55,130 bases of DNA from Rosenbergiella collisarenosi (GCF_018494085.1 NZ_JABBFP010000013.1:1-55130); one strand, 5' to 3'; positions 44,977 through 55,025 are shown, counted from the stretch's first letter. The notes: generated from the letters alone by a model not told the origin. Made by a program: numbers and translations.

Positions 44977-46134
44977 TTATGGGGATACTGCGGCAATGGT
45001 TTCACTCGGGTAGGAACCTAGTACTTTCAAGTAACGAGTGAGTTCGGTTAGCTGTTCGAGAGCCGCTTGCATGGCGGGATCATAGCTGTTGGCTTGCACA
45101 TCGATATAAAACATCTCTTCCCAAGGATTACCATTGATAGGCCGTGATTCTAACTTAGTCATCACAATATCGTGCTGTCTCAAGATAAGTAAGGCATCGA
45201 CCAATGCCCCGGCCTGCTGACCTGTTGCCATGAGTAATGTTGTTTTGGCTGGGACCTGTTCAGAAACTTTGATGGGTTTACGTGCCAAGACAATGAAGCG
45301 GGTCATATTTTGTGCTTGATTCGCCAGTTGGCGATCAATAGCTTGTAGCTGGTAAAGCTGTCCACCTGCTTCGCTACCCAGCGCAGCAACGGTAGGATCA
45401 TTTAACTGCGCGACCGTTTCCATCGCCGCTGCAGTGCTTTCGGTATAATTGATTTTCCAGTGCGGATACTGATTGAGATAGTGGCTGCATTGCTGAAAAG
45501 GTTGTGGGTGGCTGTAGACTGTTGTGATCGTCGACAGTGAGGTATCTTCTGCCACTAATAAGCAGTGGTTAATCGGCAATGTGAGTTCGCCAACGATATG
45601 TAATCCCGTACTTTGTAGCAGGTCATAGACATCATTAATCGACCCAGAGCTAGTATTTTCCAGCGGCAGTACTGCGTAGTCCGCTAATCCCTTTTCAACT
45701 TGATCGACAATATCCTGAAACTTGCTACAGCCAACTTCGATCATCTGTTCGAAGTGACGAGAGGCATAGCTACGTGCGGCAAGATGTGAGTACGAGCCTT
45801 TTGGACCTAGGAACGAGATGCGTACTGCATGTTGTTGCGATTCGTTAAGCGCTTTTTGTAGTAAAGCTTGTTGAATTAATACCGAGTCTTCAATGACTAG
45901 CTGGAAGAGGCGGGTAATATAGTGACTATCGAGAGAGAGCGTTTTGCCTTGTTCAATGAGTTTTTCTAAAAGTTGTTTTTCACGCGTGACATCACGTACA
46001 GGACGCTGGGTTTGTAACTTGTAGTTGCCCACCGCTACCGCGAGTTCGCGACGCTTAGCCAGTAAAGTGAGTAAACGACTGTCCAGGTCACTAATATCGT
46101 GTCGCAATTCGTCAAGCGAAGCGTAAGAGGTCAT
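44977..46134 (-). CDS. pheA: Bifunctional chorismate mutase/prephenate dehydratase (P-protein)
   Basis: A 385-residue fusion: chorismate mutase (about 1-95), prephenate dehydratase (about 105-285; [36 protein letters not shown] with the catalytic Thr region, [13 protein letters not shown]) and a C-terminal ACT domain (about 298-385; [20 protein letters not shown]) for phenylalanine inhibition. It leads to phenylpyruvate. Preceded by a leader peptide and attenuator. Confidence 0.97.
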   Translation of the reverse strand: MTSYASLDELRHDISDLDSRLLTLLAKRRELAVAVGNYKLQTQRPVRDVTREKQLLEKLIEQGKTLSLDSHYITRLFQLVIEDSVLIQQALLQKALNESQQHAVRISFLGPKGSYSHLAARSYASRHFEQMIEVGCSKFQDIVDQVEKGLADYAVLPLENTSSGSINDVYDLLQSTGLHIVGELTLPINHCLLVAEDTSLSTITTVYSHPQPFQQCSHYLNQYPHWKINYTESTAAAMETVAQLNDPTVAALGSEAGGQLYQLQAIDRQLANQAQNMTRFIVLARKPIKVSEQVPAKTTLLMATGQQAGALVDALLILRQHDIVMTKLESRPINGNPWEEMFYIDVQANSYDPAMQAALEQLTELTRYLKVLGSYPSETIAAVSP

Positions 46135-46163
46135 AGTCTGTCCTTCTGATTTTTTATTTTTTC

Positions 46164-46191
46164 AAAAAAAAAGCCTCCCTGAGGGGAGGCC
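46164..46191 (-). terminator. pheA attenuator terminator
   Basis: On the minus strand GCCTCCC, loop CTCA, GGGAGGC followed by nine T residues, between pheL and pheA. This is the expected transcription attenuator. Confidence 0.9.
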
Positions 46192-46232
46192 TTTTGTTCG
46201 TCTTTTTATTCATTCTAGTCGAAGCGGCTTCC

Positions 46233-46283
46233 CTAGTGGGGGGAGCTAAAAAGGAATAAAAAGAAGAACGGGTTGAGTTGCAT
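46233..46283 (-). CDS. pheL: pheA operon leader peptide
   Basis: A 16-residue peptide, MQLNPFFFLFLFSSPH, with five Phe codons in a seven-residue stretch. Stalling of the ribosome here when charged tRNA-Phe is low would prevent the downstream attenuator from forming. It is placed and built like E. coli pheL ([15 protein letters not shown]) although the sequence differs. Too short for ordinary gene calling. Confidence 0.88.
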   Translation of the reverse strand: MQLNPFFFLFLFSSPH

Positions 46284-46344
46284 AATAGGATTTCTCAAAA
46301 AGATGAGTTGAGAGAGTAACGTTTGCAATAACGCTCGTCAATCG

Positions 46345-46371
46345 AAAAACCGCGCACCACGTGGGTGCGCG
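46345..46371 (-). terminator. Terminator of raiA
   Basis: On the minus strand CGCGCACC, loop CACGT, GGTGCGCG followed by GTTTTT, just after the raiA stop codon. Confidence 0.85.
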
Positions 46372-46377
46372 ATATCT

Positions 46378-46707
46378 TTATAATTCAGCAGGAATAATAT
46401 CTTTAACACTACCATTGGCGCGTCGAGCCTCTGCCTTGTGTTGAACTTTATTGAGTTGGCGTTCCAACTTTGTAATGAGTTCATTGACGGCGGCATACAT
46501 GTCGTCGTGCTTGGCAGTCGCAACTAGGGTTCCATTTGGAGTGTTGAGTGTTGCATCAGCAACGAACTCTTTAGGTTCTTTCGAGAGTACCACGTGAGGA
46601 TTTATCAGCTGGGTCTGCCATTTTTCTAGCTTCGCAAACCGCTCTTCGATATGACTACGGATTGCTGGGGTAATATCCATTTGCTTGCTGGTGATGTTGA
46701 TCATCAT
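46378..46707 (-). CDS. raiA: Ribosome-associated inhibitor / hibernation factor RaiA (YfiA)
   Basis: A 109-residue HPF-family protein that binds the 30S decoding site and stops translation in stationary phase or cold. [29 protein letters not shown] and [25 protein letters not shown] are conserved. It is the short form without the acidic tail extension seen in E. coli. AGAGGT four bases before the first of two adjacent ATGs; the first is used. A large CRP-containing palindrome lies 53 bases upstream. Confidence 0.94.
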   Translation of the reverse strand: MMINITSKQMDITPAIRSHIEERFAKLEKWQTQLINPHVVLSKEPKEFVADATLNTPNGTLVATAKHDDMYAAVNELITKLERQLNKVQHKAEARRANGSVKDIIPAEL

Positions 46708-46759
46708 TTTACCTCTCTTCGTCATTGTCATGGTACGTGCATTCAGAATACCGACTATA

Positions 46760-46799
46760 CATATCAATAATGTGATCTAAATCACATTATTGATATGTG
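46760..46799. promoter_or_regulatory. 40-bp near-perfect palindrome containing a consensus CRP site, upstream of raiA
   Basis: Arms ACATATCAATAATGTGAT and its exact complement flank the four bases CTAA. The centre (46772-46787) is TGTGA-TCTAAA-TCACA, an ideal CRP half-site pair. The remainder of the 46708-47107 gap holds the leuA upstream region. Confidence 0.85.
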
Positions 46800-47022
46800 A
46801 AAAATATTCGGCTAAGTCGCTTATTTTCAGCTATAGGCCGGTCTGGTCATAGATAATATCCGCACATATTTATTCACCGGTTAGAGGAGAAGAGGGGGCT
46901 ATCACTGAAGCGAATAAACAGTAGTCTCGTCGAAGAGTGGAGTTATGGATAACCCGTCACTGTCTACCATTAACGTTAAATAGCACTTATTTCTGTCTCA
47001 GCGGGAAGGGAGATGTCCGTTT

Positions 47023-47058
47023 TACGTGACAGGTTGTCACCTATGCACGAGTCACGTA
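47023..47058. promoter_or_regulatory. Nested inverted repeats upstream of leuA
   Basis: TACGTGAC (47023-47030) pairs with GTCACGTA (47051-47058). Inside, GTGACA pairs with TGTCAC three bases apart. They lie 50-85 bases before leuA and could be an operator, possibly for the neighbouring AraC regulator. No leucine-rich leader peptide is seen. Confidence 0.45.
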
Positions 47059-47107
47059 GCGGCAGGTATCGCTAGGATAGTATTTTACCCTCATCAAGGA
47101 AAATACT

Positions 47108-48790
47108 ATGTTGCTTGACCCCTCGGCTAAATATCAGCCTTATCCTGTTATCGCCTTAGCCGACAGGACGTGGCCAAATAAACGATTAATGCAGTCTCCG
47201 CGCTGGTTATCGACAGACTTACGTGATGGCAATCAAGCGCTCGCTGAGCCCATGAGCGTGGAGCGTAAAGTAGAATTTTGGGCATTACTGTTAGACTGTG
47301 GTTTTAAAGAAATTGAGGTCGCCTTTCCCGCGGCTTCAGAGACCGACTTTCAATTTGTTAGACAACTTATTGATGAAAAAAGGATCCCGGATGATGTGAC
47401 AATTCAGGTCATCACCCAAGCGCGTCCCGATTTAATTACGCGAACATTCGAGGCATTGCAGGGTGTTCAACGTGCAACGATTCACCTTTATAACGCAACA
47501 GCGCCTTTGTTTCGACGCCTTGTGTTCCAGCAAAGTAAAGCAGATATCATTAAGTTGGCGGTTGCGGCGAGTCAGCAAATACGCCAATCGTGCGACGCAA
47601 CACCTGGCACCTTTTGGACGTATCAATATTCACCTGAAACATTCTGCTTTACCGAGCCAGAGTTTGCGCTAGAGATCTGCCAAGCCGTTACCGAGGTTTG
47701 GCAGCCTTCCTCTGAGCGACCAATGATTATCAATTTACCGAGTACCGTTGAGGTTAACACCCCCAATGTGTATGCCGATCAAATTGAGTATTTCTGTCGC
47801 CAGTTTGCCTACCGCGAAAGGGTGTGTATCAGCGTTCATCCGCATAATGATCAAGGGTGTGGGGTGGCTAGTGCTGAGTTAGCCTTATTGGCCGGGGCTG
47901 AAAGGGTGGAGGGATGCCTTTTCGGTAATGGTGAGCGGACGGGTAATCTATGTTTAGTTACTTTAGCGATGAATCTTTATAGCCAAGGCATTTCACCGCA
48001 ACTAAATTTTAGCGAGTTACCTGGCATTGTTGAGCAAGTTGAAAAATTTAATCAGATTCCCGTTCATCCGCGACACCCTTATGCAGGAAAACTAGCATTC
48101 ACGGCTTTTTCAGGTTCTCACCAAGATGCAATCAAAAAAGGCTTCACAGCGCGCGAGCAGGCGATAAGTCCGCTGTGGGAGATACCATATCTTTTGATTG
48201 ATCCTAATGATATAGGCTGTGATTATGAGGCGGTAATCCGCGTGAATAGTCAATCGGGTAAAAGTGGTACCGCATGGATGTTGGAACAAAACCATGGTTT
48301 GAAACTGCCGCGAGCCTTACAGCAGGCGTTTAGTCACCACGTTCAGGTTATCACCGATCAGAGTGGTCGTGAGATGACGTTGGCACAAGTATGGCAACTT
48401 TTTCGTCAACTTTACGGCCCGTACGAACAAGCTGTACATCAGTTAGTCGACTATCGTACCGAAAGCGTGGACGACAACCGAATCCTTTTTCATGCTCAGA
48501 TTACAATGGCGACGAAAACTATTCTGTTAGAAGGGATGGGCAATGGGTTGTTGTCAGCAGCAGTCAATGCACTCACTCCTTATTTGACCGCTGTTCCTAT
48601 TATTGAAGATTATCATGAGCACACCTTAGGTAGACAAAATGAAAGCCGCTCTGCCGCTTATATTCTCTGTACCATTGGAGGTAAACAGAGCCATTGGGGC
48701 GTAAGCATTGATAGCGATATCGCACGGGCCTGCTTACAGGCGTTACTCAACTCATTACCTGCCGCTATATGGATTGGAAATAGTCGCTAG
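47108..48790 (+). CDS. leuA: 2-isopropylmalate synthase, type 2 (long form)
   Basis: A 560-residue enzyme condensing acetyl-CoA with 2-oxoisovalerate, first step of leucine synthesis. STDLRDGNQALAEPM (about residues 35-49) and HPHNDQGCGVASAELALLAGAERVEG (about 245-270) with GNGERTGN are the catalytic motifs. The length and N-terminus (AKYQPYPVIALADRTWPNK) identify the fungal/actinobacterial-like long form with a C-terminal regulatory domain, not the ~523-residue enzyme of the enteric leuABCD operon. It stands alone between raiA and an AraC regulator. The stop overlaps that regulator's end by 26 bases. Confidence 0.93.
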   Translation: MLLDPSAKYQPYPVIALADRTWPNKRLMQSPRWLSTDLRDGNQALAEPMSVERKVEFWALLLDCGFKEIEVAFPAASETDFQFVRQLIDEKRIPDDVTIQVITQARPDLITRTFEALQGVQRATIHLYNATAPLFRRLVFQQSKADIIKLAVAASQQIRQSCDATPGTFWTYQYSPETFCFTEPEFALEICQAVTEVWQPSSERPMIINLPSTVEVNTPNVYADQIEYFCRQFAYRERVCISVHPHNDQGCGVASAELALLAGAERVEGCLFGNGERTGNLCLVTLAMNLYSQGISPQLNFSELPGIVEQVEKFNQIPVHPRHPYAGKLAFTAFSGSHQDAIKKGFTAREQAISPLWEIPYLLIDPNDIGCDYEAVIRVNSQSGKSGTAWMLEQNHGLKLPRALQQAFSHHVQVITDQSGREMTLAQVWQLFRQLYGPYEQAVHQLVDYRTESVDDNRILFHAQITMATKTILLEGMGNGLLSAAVNALTPYLTAVPIIEDYHEHTLGRQNESRSAAYILCTIGGKQSHWGVSIDSDIARACLQALLNSLPAAIWIGNSR

Positions 48791-49529
48791 GTGGCGTTCC
48801 TAATCGTTGGCGAAACATTAGGCTAAAAGCACTTTGGCTTTCATAGCCTAATTCGAGGGCCACCCTTAATACAGATTGGCCCTGTGCGAGACGTTTTAAG
48901 GCCTCCATTAATCTCGCTCGGCGTAGCCATTCGCTAAAAGAAAATCCTATTTCCCGGCGAAAATGTCTTAGTAATGTGCGCTCACTAATATTTAGCAGAG
49001 ATGCTGCCTCGGACGTCGTCCAGGTTTTCCCCAAGTCATTACGAACTCGCATACAGATATTGCTCAATGCTGGGGAGGTCGGTTCGGGTAAGTTAAAGGG
49101 CAATACCGACATCCCTCGTATCTCGTCGAGGATAAGTTCGTAAATTCTCTCCGTTCTTGTATTCGCTACGTAGAGCTCCGGGAGATCTATCGCTGTAATG
49201 ATGAGCTCTCTTAATAGCGAAGAGATCTGTACCACTTGGCATACGGCGGGTAAATCTGCCCGAGCGAAAGGATCGACGAATAGTGTCCTTGCGGCAACTT
49301 TTCCGGTAATCGCTAACTGATGAACAACGCCCGCGGGTAACCATACTCCTCGGCTAGGAGGGATAACCCAACACCCTTGTTGAGTATATACGCTGACTAC
49401 TCCGCTTAAGCTGTAGAGTAATTGTGCACAGCTATGTTGATGCCAAGGCTCACTCTCGCCGTGAGAATAATCGTGAGCATGCGGAATCAATGGGCGGGTA
49501 CTAAAATTAAATGGGAGAGTCGTCGACAT
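48765..49529 (-). CDS. AraC-family transcriptional regulator with cupin domain
   Basis: A 254-residue regulator: N-terminal cupin (about 15-95; HDYSHGESEPWHQHSCAQLLYSLSG, PPSRGVWLPAGVVHQ) and a C-terminal double helix-turn-helix (about 155-254; TTSEAASLLNISERTLLRHFRREIGFSFSEWLRRARL, ALELGYESQSAFSLMFRQRLG). Target and ligand unknown. It is convergent with leuA, so any control of leuA is only suggested by proximity. Confidence 0.88.
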   Translation of the reverse strand: MSTTLPFNFSTRPLIPHAHDYSHGESEPWHQHSCAQLLYSLSGVVSVYTQQGCWVIPPSRGVWLPAGVVHQLAITGKVAARTLFVDPFARADLPAVCQVVQISSLLRELIITAIDLPELYVANTRTERIYELILDEIRGMSVLPFNLPEPTSPALSNICMRVRNDLGKTWTTSEAASLLNISERTLLRHFRREIGFSFSEWLRRARLMEALKRLAQGQSVLRVALELGYESQSAFSLMFRQRLGTPPSDYFQSI

Positions 49530-49654
49530 ACGTTCTACTGTTTATAGAGTGAAGTGTGAGGATAATGTGAGGCTATCGCCTTTTCAATCGTTCTGCTGGT
49601 TTGTCGCCGAACAGTTGACGATAGATTCTAATGGCGGGAGAAGCATTAAAGAGA

Positions 49655-49685
49655 TAAAAAAACAGCCACTCGATGGTGGCTGTTT
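49655..49685 (-). terminator. Terminator of bamD
   Basis: On the minus strand AAACAGCCAC, loop CATCGA, GTGGCTGTTT followed by TTTTATC, 20 bases after the bamD stop codon. Confidence 0.9.
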
Positions 49686-49705
49686 ATGAAGGAGAGGCGA
49701 TGAGA

Positions 49706-50440
49706 CTATTTTGTGTTGTTCGATGCGATCAATTTAGCCACTTTATCTGCTTCAGTCGTGAGCTGTAGCTTGCGGTATGCATTTTCCATATAAGGGAGTG
49801 CTTCGCGCGTTGATTGAGTATCCGGGTAATCGCTTAACATCTCTTTCGCACGATTAACGACCGCGACATAGGCCCCACGTTTAGTGTAGAATTTCACAAC
49901 AGACAATTGATACGTCGATAGACGATCCTTCAGCGCAACTAAACGCTTCTGTGCATCAGGAGTATATTGGCTGTTCGGATAGCTTTGTACTAGCTGTGAA
50001 AGATCTTTAAACGCTTGACGGGCATTCGATGGATCGCGATCTGAACGATCGATACCAAAGAAGTGTTGCAGAGCCGATTGGTCGAGCGCCATGTCTGTTA
50101 ACCCTTGCATATACATGACGTAGTCGATGTTAGGGTGAGTCGGGTTCAGACGCATAAAGCGTGAAATAGTCGCTTGAGCCATCGGCATATCGTCATTTTT
50201 GTAATAAGCGTAGATAAGATCAAGCTGTACCTGTTGCGAATATGGACCAAAAGGATAGCGGTTATCCAGTGCTTCTAACTGGCTGATGGCGCCTCTAAAG
50301 TTCCCATCTTGCAGTTTTTGCTGAGCTGTAGCATAAATCTGCGAAGGAGGATTGTCAGGAACTACATCTTTAGATCCGGAACATCCGACCAGAGCTAAGC
50401 TAAGCGTGGCGAGAGCCACAAGATATTTCATACGCATCAT
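49706..50440 (-). CDS. bamD: Outer-membrane protein assembly lipoprotein BamD
   Basis: A 244-residue essential lipoprotein of the BAM complex. The lipobox ends LALVGC with Cys20 as lipid anchor. About five TPR repeats follow ([73 protein letters not shown]). Near-identical in layout to E. coli BamD. Divergent from rluD. Confidence 0.97.
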   Translation of the reverse strand: MMRMKYLVALATLSLALVGCSGSKDVVPDNPPSQIYATAQQKLQDGNFRGAISQLEALDNRYPFGPYSQQVQLDLIYAYYKNDDMPMAQATISRFMRLNPTHPNIDYVMYMQGLTDMALDQSALQHFFGIDRSDRDPSNARQAFKDLSQLVQSYPNSQYTPDAQKRLVALKDRLSTYQLSVVKFYTKRGAYVAVVNRAKEMLSDYPDTQSTREALPYMENAYRKLQLTTEADKVAKLIASNNTK

Positions 50441-50568
50441 GACGAATTGATTATCCTCAAAAGTTTATTGGAAGCATTTATATGCGGCTTCCATTGTTTA
50501 TCAGCTAAGATAGCACATTATCTTAAACGGCTTTGCCGGAAAAACCCAACGTTAACGAAGAACCTTAT

Positions 50569-51549
50569 ATGGCACAACAAGTAGAACTCGCTGCAACCAT
50601 CTCCCTAGAACAATTGGGACAACGCTTAGATCAGTCTTTGGCTGAATTGTTCCCTGATTATTCACGTTCTCGCATAAAAGAATGGATTTTACAGGGCAGA
50701 GTAACCATTGATGGGTCAGTTGCCGATAAACCCAAAGAAAAAGTATTGGGCGGTGAGAAAATAGTAATCAGCGCCGAAATCGAAGAGGAGGCTCGCTGGG
50801 AGCCGCAAAACATCCCTCTAAATATCGTTTATGAAGATGACGATATTTTAGTGATCAACAAGCCGCGCGATTTCGTCGTGCACCCAGGCGCGGGCAATCC
50901 AGATCAAACCATCCTCAATGCGCTGCTATATCATTATCCGTCCATCGCAGATGTTCCGCGTGCGGGTATTGTACACCGCCTTGATAAGGATACCACAGGA
51001 TTAATGGTGGTTGCCAAAAGCGTCCCGGCACAAACTCATTTGGTTGATTGCTTACAACGCAGAGAAATTACACGGGAATACGAAGCCGTAGCCATTGGTA
51101 CCATGACTGCAGGTGGAACCGTTGATGAGGCGATATCTCGCCACTCGACTAAGCGCACGCACATGGCAGTACACCCGATGGGTAAACCCGCTGTGACGCA
51201 CTATCGTATTATGGAACATTTTCGCGCACACACTCGTCTTCGATTAAGATTAGAAACGGGTAGGACGCACCAAATTCGTGTACATATGGCGCATATTGGG
51301 CACTCGCTGGTGGGCGATCCTCTTTACGGCGGTCGTCCTCGTCCTCCAAAAGGTTCAAGCGAAGCTTTCATTAATGCTCTACGTGGCTTCGATCGCCAAG
51401 CGCTACATGCCACTATGTTGCGTCTTTACCACCCAATAACAGGCATTCAAATGGAGTGGCATGCTCCCCTTCCGCAAGATATGGTAGAGTTGATTGATGC
51501 GTTAAAGGACGACACGGCACTTCACCGCGACCAGATGGATTGGTTATGA
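50569..51549 (+). CDS. rluD: 23S rRNA pseudouridine(1911/1915/1917) synthase
   Basis: A 326-residue enzyme: S4 RNA-binding domain (about 17-75) and RluA-type catalytic domain with the Asp in GIVHRLDKDTTGLMVVAK (about residue 139). It modifies helix 69 of 23S rRNA. The start MAQQVELAAT matches E. coli; an upstream in-frame ATG at 50533 adds 12 unrelated residues. It overlaps pgeF by ATGA. Confidence 0.96.
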   Translation: MAQQVELAATISLEQLGQRLDQSLAELFPDYSRSRIKEWILQGRVTIDGSVADKPKEKVLGGEKIVISAEIEEEARWEPQNIPLNIVYEDDDILVINKPRDFVVHPGAGNPDQTILNALLYHYPSIADVPRAGIVHRLDKDTTGLMVVAKSVPAQTHLVDCLQRREITREYEAVAIGTMTAGGTVDEAISRHSTKRTHMAVHPMGKPAVTHYRIMEHFRAHTRLRLRLETGRTHQIRVHMAHIGHSLVGDPLYGGRPRPPKGSSEAFINALRGFDRQALHATMLRLYHPITGIQMEWHAPLPQDMVELIDALKDDTALHRDQMDWL

Positions 51550-52283
51550 GTGAATCATTGATTATTCCTAATTGGGACGTACCTTCTACGGTACGTGCCG
51601 TATCGACTACCCGTATGGGGGGCGTAGGTGATACGCCTTGGAATACCTTCAATCTTGGGAGCCATGTCGGGGATAATCTTGATGTTGTAAAGAGAAATCG
51701 GGATCGACTGATCGAGGTTGCAAAACTACCAGCCCCTCCTTTCTGGTTGAATCAGGTCCATAGTGATCGCGTTATCAACGCTGTAGCGTCTTCGACTGAT
51801 CTACCAGATGCCGATGCCAGCTTCTCGCGCGAAGCGGGGAGCGTCTGCGTCGTAATGACGGCTGATTGTCTGCCAGTTTTGTTTTGTAATCGGCAAGGAA
51901 CTCAGGTTGCTGCCGCACATGCTGGGTGGCGTGGTTTATGTGATGGCGTACTGGAAAATACGCTCGCGACCTTTGATGATGATCCGAGCGATATTATCAC
52001 ATGGATAGGACCTGCAATTGGACCACAAGCCTTCGAAGTGGGCCCAGAGGTAAGAGCCGCTTTTATTAGCCATCAAGAAGTTGCTGCTCAATGTTTTACC
52101 GCTCGTGGTGAAAAATATTTAGCTGATTTACCGAGGCTTGCCGAATTACGGTTAAAGCGCGCAGGGGTCGATGCTATTTATCAATCTCAGCGCTGTACCT
52201 TTTCAGAGGCTGAATATTTCTTCTCATACCGTCGAGATGGGCAGACTGGCCGGATGGCTAGCCTTGTTTGGCTTGAAAAGTAG
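51546..52283 (+). CDS. pgeF: Purine nucleoside phosphorylase-like/peptidoglycan editing factor PgeF (YfiH)
   Basis: A 245-residue copper/zinc-type laccase-domain protein. Metal-site motifs are NQVHSDRVI, VMTADCLPVLF (Cys) and AAAHAGWRGLCDGV (His). In E. coli it removes misincorporated Ser from UDP-MurNAc-peptides; purine nucleoside activity is known for related proteins. The ATG overlaps the rluD stop (ATGA), so translation is coupled. Confidence 0.94.
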   Translation: MSESLIIPNWDVPSTVRAVSTTRMGGVGDTPWNTFNLGSHVGDNLDVVKRNRDRLIEVAKLPAPPFWLNQVHSDRVINAVASSTDLPDADASFSREAGSVCVVMTADCLPVLFCNRQGTQVAAAHAGWRGLCDGVLENTLATFDDDPSDIITWIGPAIGPQAFEVGPEVRAAFISHQEVAAQCFTARGEKYLADLPRLAELRLKRAGVDAIYQSQRCTFSEAEYFFSYRRDGQTGRMASLVWLEK

Positions 52284-52339
52284 AGAAGACAGACGTAATT
52301 ACCGAGGATGTTTTTTCAGCAATTTATTCTTCCGCTCCT

Positions 52340-52369
52340 CTTGAATTTCTCCTAATCACCTCCACTTAA
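52340..52369 (+). promoter_or_regulatory. Heat-shock (sigma-32) promoter of clpB
   Basis: CTTGAA (52340-52345) and CCACTTAA (52362-52369), 16 bases apart, resemble CTTGAAA and CCCCATnT. Placed 35 bases before the clpB ATG. Confidence 0.6.
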
Positions 52370-52403
52370 TAGTCAATAGCATGTTGACCTTTGTGGAGGA
52401 ATT

Positions 52404-54977
52404 ATGCGTCTAGATCGTCTTACTAATAAATTTCAACAAGCCCTAGCCGATGCACAGTCATTAGCGCTAGGCAGTGATAATCAATTCATCGAACCTATAC
52501 ATCTTTTTTCTGCATTATTAACGCAAGAAGGGGGATCGATTCGCCCCTTACTCGTCTCCTGTGGTGTTGAGGTCTCTCAACTTCAGGCTCAATTATCTCA
52601 GGCTCTAGCTCGCCTTGCTAAAGTAGAGGGGAGCGATGGCGATGTCCAGCCTTCGGCCGAGTTAATCCGCGTGTTAAATCTGTGTGACAAGTTGGCACAA
52701 AAACGCGGTGATAGTTACATCTCGTCTGAACTCTTTCTCCTTGCGGCGTTTGAGTCGCGCGGAGGCGTCGGCGATCTATTGAAATCAGCCGGTTTGACCA
52801 GTGAGAAACTAACTAAAGCTATTGATCAACTTCGAGGGGGAGAGGGTGTGAACGACCAAGGGGCAGAAGACCAACGCCAAGCACTTAAAAAATACACCAT
52901 TGATCTGACGGAACGTGCTGAGTCAGGCAAGCTCGACCCCGTTATTGGTCGTGATGAAGAGATTAGACGTACTATCCAGGTACTTCAACGCCGTACCAAG
53001 AATAACCCAGTGTTAATTGGTGAACCGGGGGTAGGTAAAACCGCAATCGTTGAAGGCCTAGCGCAACGTATCATTAATGGTGAAGTGCCTGAGGGCCTTA
53101 AAGGTCGCCGTGTCTTAGCTTTAGATATGGGTGCGCTGGTGGCCGGTGCTAAGTTTCGGGGTGAGTTTGAAGAGCGGCTCAAAGCGGTGCTGAATGATCT
53201 GTCGAAACAAGACGGTAATGTCATTCTCTTTATCGATGAAATCCATACCATGGTCGGCGCGGGTAAAGCCGATGGTGCGATGGATGCCGGTAATATGCTT
53301 AAGCCTGCCTTAGCGCGAGGAGAGTTGCATTGCGTCGGGGCAACAACCTTAGATGAATACCGTCAATATATAGAAAAAGATGCTGCGCTCGAACGTCGCT
53401 TCCAAAAAGTCTTGGTCGCCGAGCCGACGGTGGAAGATACCATCGCGATTTTACGTGGGCTGAAAGAACGCTATGAGTTACATCACCACGTGCAAATCAC
53501 TGACCCAGCGATTGTTGCTGCAGCACAACTTTCTCATCGGTATATTGCGGATCGCCAGTTACCCGATAAAGCCATCGACCTTATCGATGAGGCGGCATCG
53601 AGCATTCGGATGCAGATCGACTCCAAACCGGAGCCACTGGATCGCCTAGAACGTAGAATTATCCAACTCAAGTTAGAGCAACAAGCACTTAAGAAAGAGA
53701 CGGATGACGCCAGTGTTAAGCGGTTAGCGATGTTAGAGGCTGAACTGGAGCAGAAAGAACAAAGCTACGCTGAGTTAGACGAAGAGTGGAAAGCTGAAAA
53801 AGCCTCACTTACTGGTACGCAACATATAAAATCTGAGTTAGAGCAAGCTCGTATTAGCATGGAGCAAGCGCGACGCAATGGCGATCTTGGCCAAATGTCT
53901 GAGCTACAATACGGTAAAATTCCTGAGTTAGAGAAACAACTCGCTCAAGCCACACAGTCTGACACTCAGCAAATGAAGATGTTGCGTAATAGAGTTACTG
54001 ACGTTGAGATTGCGGACGTATTGGCGCGATGGACGGGGATCCCTGTCGCTCGCATGATGGAAGGCGAGAGAGAGAAACTGCTGCGGATGGAAGAGACGCT
54101 ACATGACCGTGTGATCGGACAAGATGAAGCGGTCGATGCAGTGGCGAATGCTATACGCCGTAGTCGAGCGGGGCTTGCTGATCCAAACCGGCCAGTGGGT
54201 TCCTTCTTATTCTTAGGACCAACAGGCGTTGGTAAAACCGAGCTTTGTAAGTCACTTGCCGATTTTCTTTTCGATAGCGACGAGGCAATGGTACGTATCG
54301 ACATGTCCGAATTTATGGAGAAGCATTCAGTCTCAAGACTAGTCGGTGCGCCTCCAGGTTATGTCGGTTATGAAGAAGGCGGCTATCTAACCGAAGCGGT
54401 TCGCAGACGGCCTTACTCAGTCATCTTATTAGATGAAGTTGAGAAAGCTCACCCTGACGTCTTCAATATACTGTTACAGGTTCTTGATGATGGTCGACTC
54501 ACTGATGGTCAAGGGCGTACCGTCGATTTTCGTAATACGGTAATCATTATGACGTCAAACTTGGGATCTGACTTAATTCAGGACAAGTTTGGCGAGCTGG
54601 ACTATGGTCAAATGAAAGGCGTGGTAATGGATGTTGTCGGGCATCACTTCCGTCCAGAGTTCATCAACCGTATAGATGAAGTCGTTGTGTTCCATCCACT
54701 GAGTCATGAGCATATTGCGCAAATTGCTGATATTCAGTTGCAACGTCTTTACAAGCGGTTAGAAGAACGCGGTTACTCGGTTGAAATTTCTGATGAAGCG
54801 TTGAAACTGTTAGGTGAAGTTGGTTTCGATCCTGTCTATGGTGCGCGTCCACTGAAGCGTGCCATACAGCAAGAGATTGAGAATCCGTTAGCCCAACAGA
54901 TCCTTTCAGGGAAACTTTTACCGGGTGCGACCATCAAATTAGGTGTTGTAGACGGCGTAATTACCGCCCAGCAATAG
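52404..54977 (+). CDS. clpB: ATP-dependent disaggregase ClpB (Hsp100)
   Basis: An 857-residue AAA+ chaperone that, with DnaK, extracts proteins from aggregates. N-domain (1-148), first ATPase with [13 protein letters not shown] and [13 protein letters not shown], the M-domain coiled coil (about 410-520, Glu/Lys-rich), second ATPase with [13 protein letters not shown] and [13 protein letters not shown], and the C-terminal [18 protein letters not shown]. Length matches E. coli (857). GTGGAGGA is the ribosome-binding site. It is followed by a terminator and an rrn promoter. Confidence 0.98.
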   Translation: MRLDRLTNKFQQALADAQSLALGSDNQFIEPIHLFSALLTQEGGSIRPLLVSCGVEVSQLQAQLSQALARLAKVEGSDGDVQPSAELIRVLNLCDKLAQKRGDSYISSELFLLAAFESRGGVGDLLKSAGLTSEKLTKAIDQLRGGEGVNDQGAEDQRQALKKYTIDLTERAESGKLDPVIGRDEEIRRTIQVLQRRTKNNPVLIGEPGVGKTAIVEGLAQRIINGEVPEGLKGRRVLALDMGALVAGAKFRGEFEERLKAVLNDLSKQDGNVILFIDEIHTMVGAGKADGAMDAGNMLKPALARGELHCVGATTLDEYRQYIEKDAALERRFQKVLVAEPTVEDTIAILRGLKERYELHHHVQITDPAIVAAAQLSHRYIADRQLPDKAIDLIDEAASSIRMQIDSKPEPLDRLERRIIQLKLEQQALKKETDDASVKRLAMLEAELEQKEQSYAELDEEWKAEKASLTGTQHIKSELEQARISMEQARRNGDLGQMSELQYGKIPELEKQLAQATQSDTQQMKMLRNRVTDVEIADVLARWTGIPVARMMEGEREKLLRMEETLHDRVIGQDEAVDAVANAIRRSRAGLADPNRPVGSFLFLGPTGVGKTELCKSLADFLFDSDEAMVRIDMSEFMEKHSVSRLVGAPPGYVGYEEGGYLTEAVRRRPYSVILLDEVEKAHPDVFNILLQVLDDGRLTDGQGRTVDFRNTVIIMTSNLGSDLIQDKFGELDYGQMKGVVMDVVGHHFRPEFINRIDEVVVFHPLSHEHIAQIADIQLQRLYKRLEERGYSVEISDEALKLLGEVGFDPVYGARPLKRAIQQEIENPLAQQILSGKLLPGATIKLGVVDGVITAQQ
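52848..54977 (+). other. clpB: Internal translation start giving the short ClpB form
   Basis: A GTG at codon 149, preceded by the purine-rich GAGGGGGAGAGG, would yield a ClpB lacking the N-domain. E. coli makes its short ClpB form from a GTG at the same codon. Confidence 0.75.
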
Positions 54978-54993
54978 CCGATGTTGTCTAATA

Positions 54994-55025
54994 AAGGCCT
55001 AGAAATGCGAATTTCTAGGCCTTTT
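54994..55025 (+). terminator. Terminator of clpB
   Basis: AAGGCCTAGAAAT, loop GCGA, ATTTCTAGGCCTT form a 13-bp perfect stem with a T run. Confidence 0.93.

Noticed and set aside
53966-54304. 112-codon minus-strand frame opposite the second ClpB ATPase domain
   Set aside because: Antisense shadow of a highly conserved coding region, Ser/Ile/Arg-biased.
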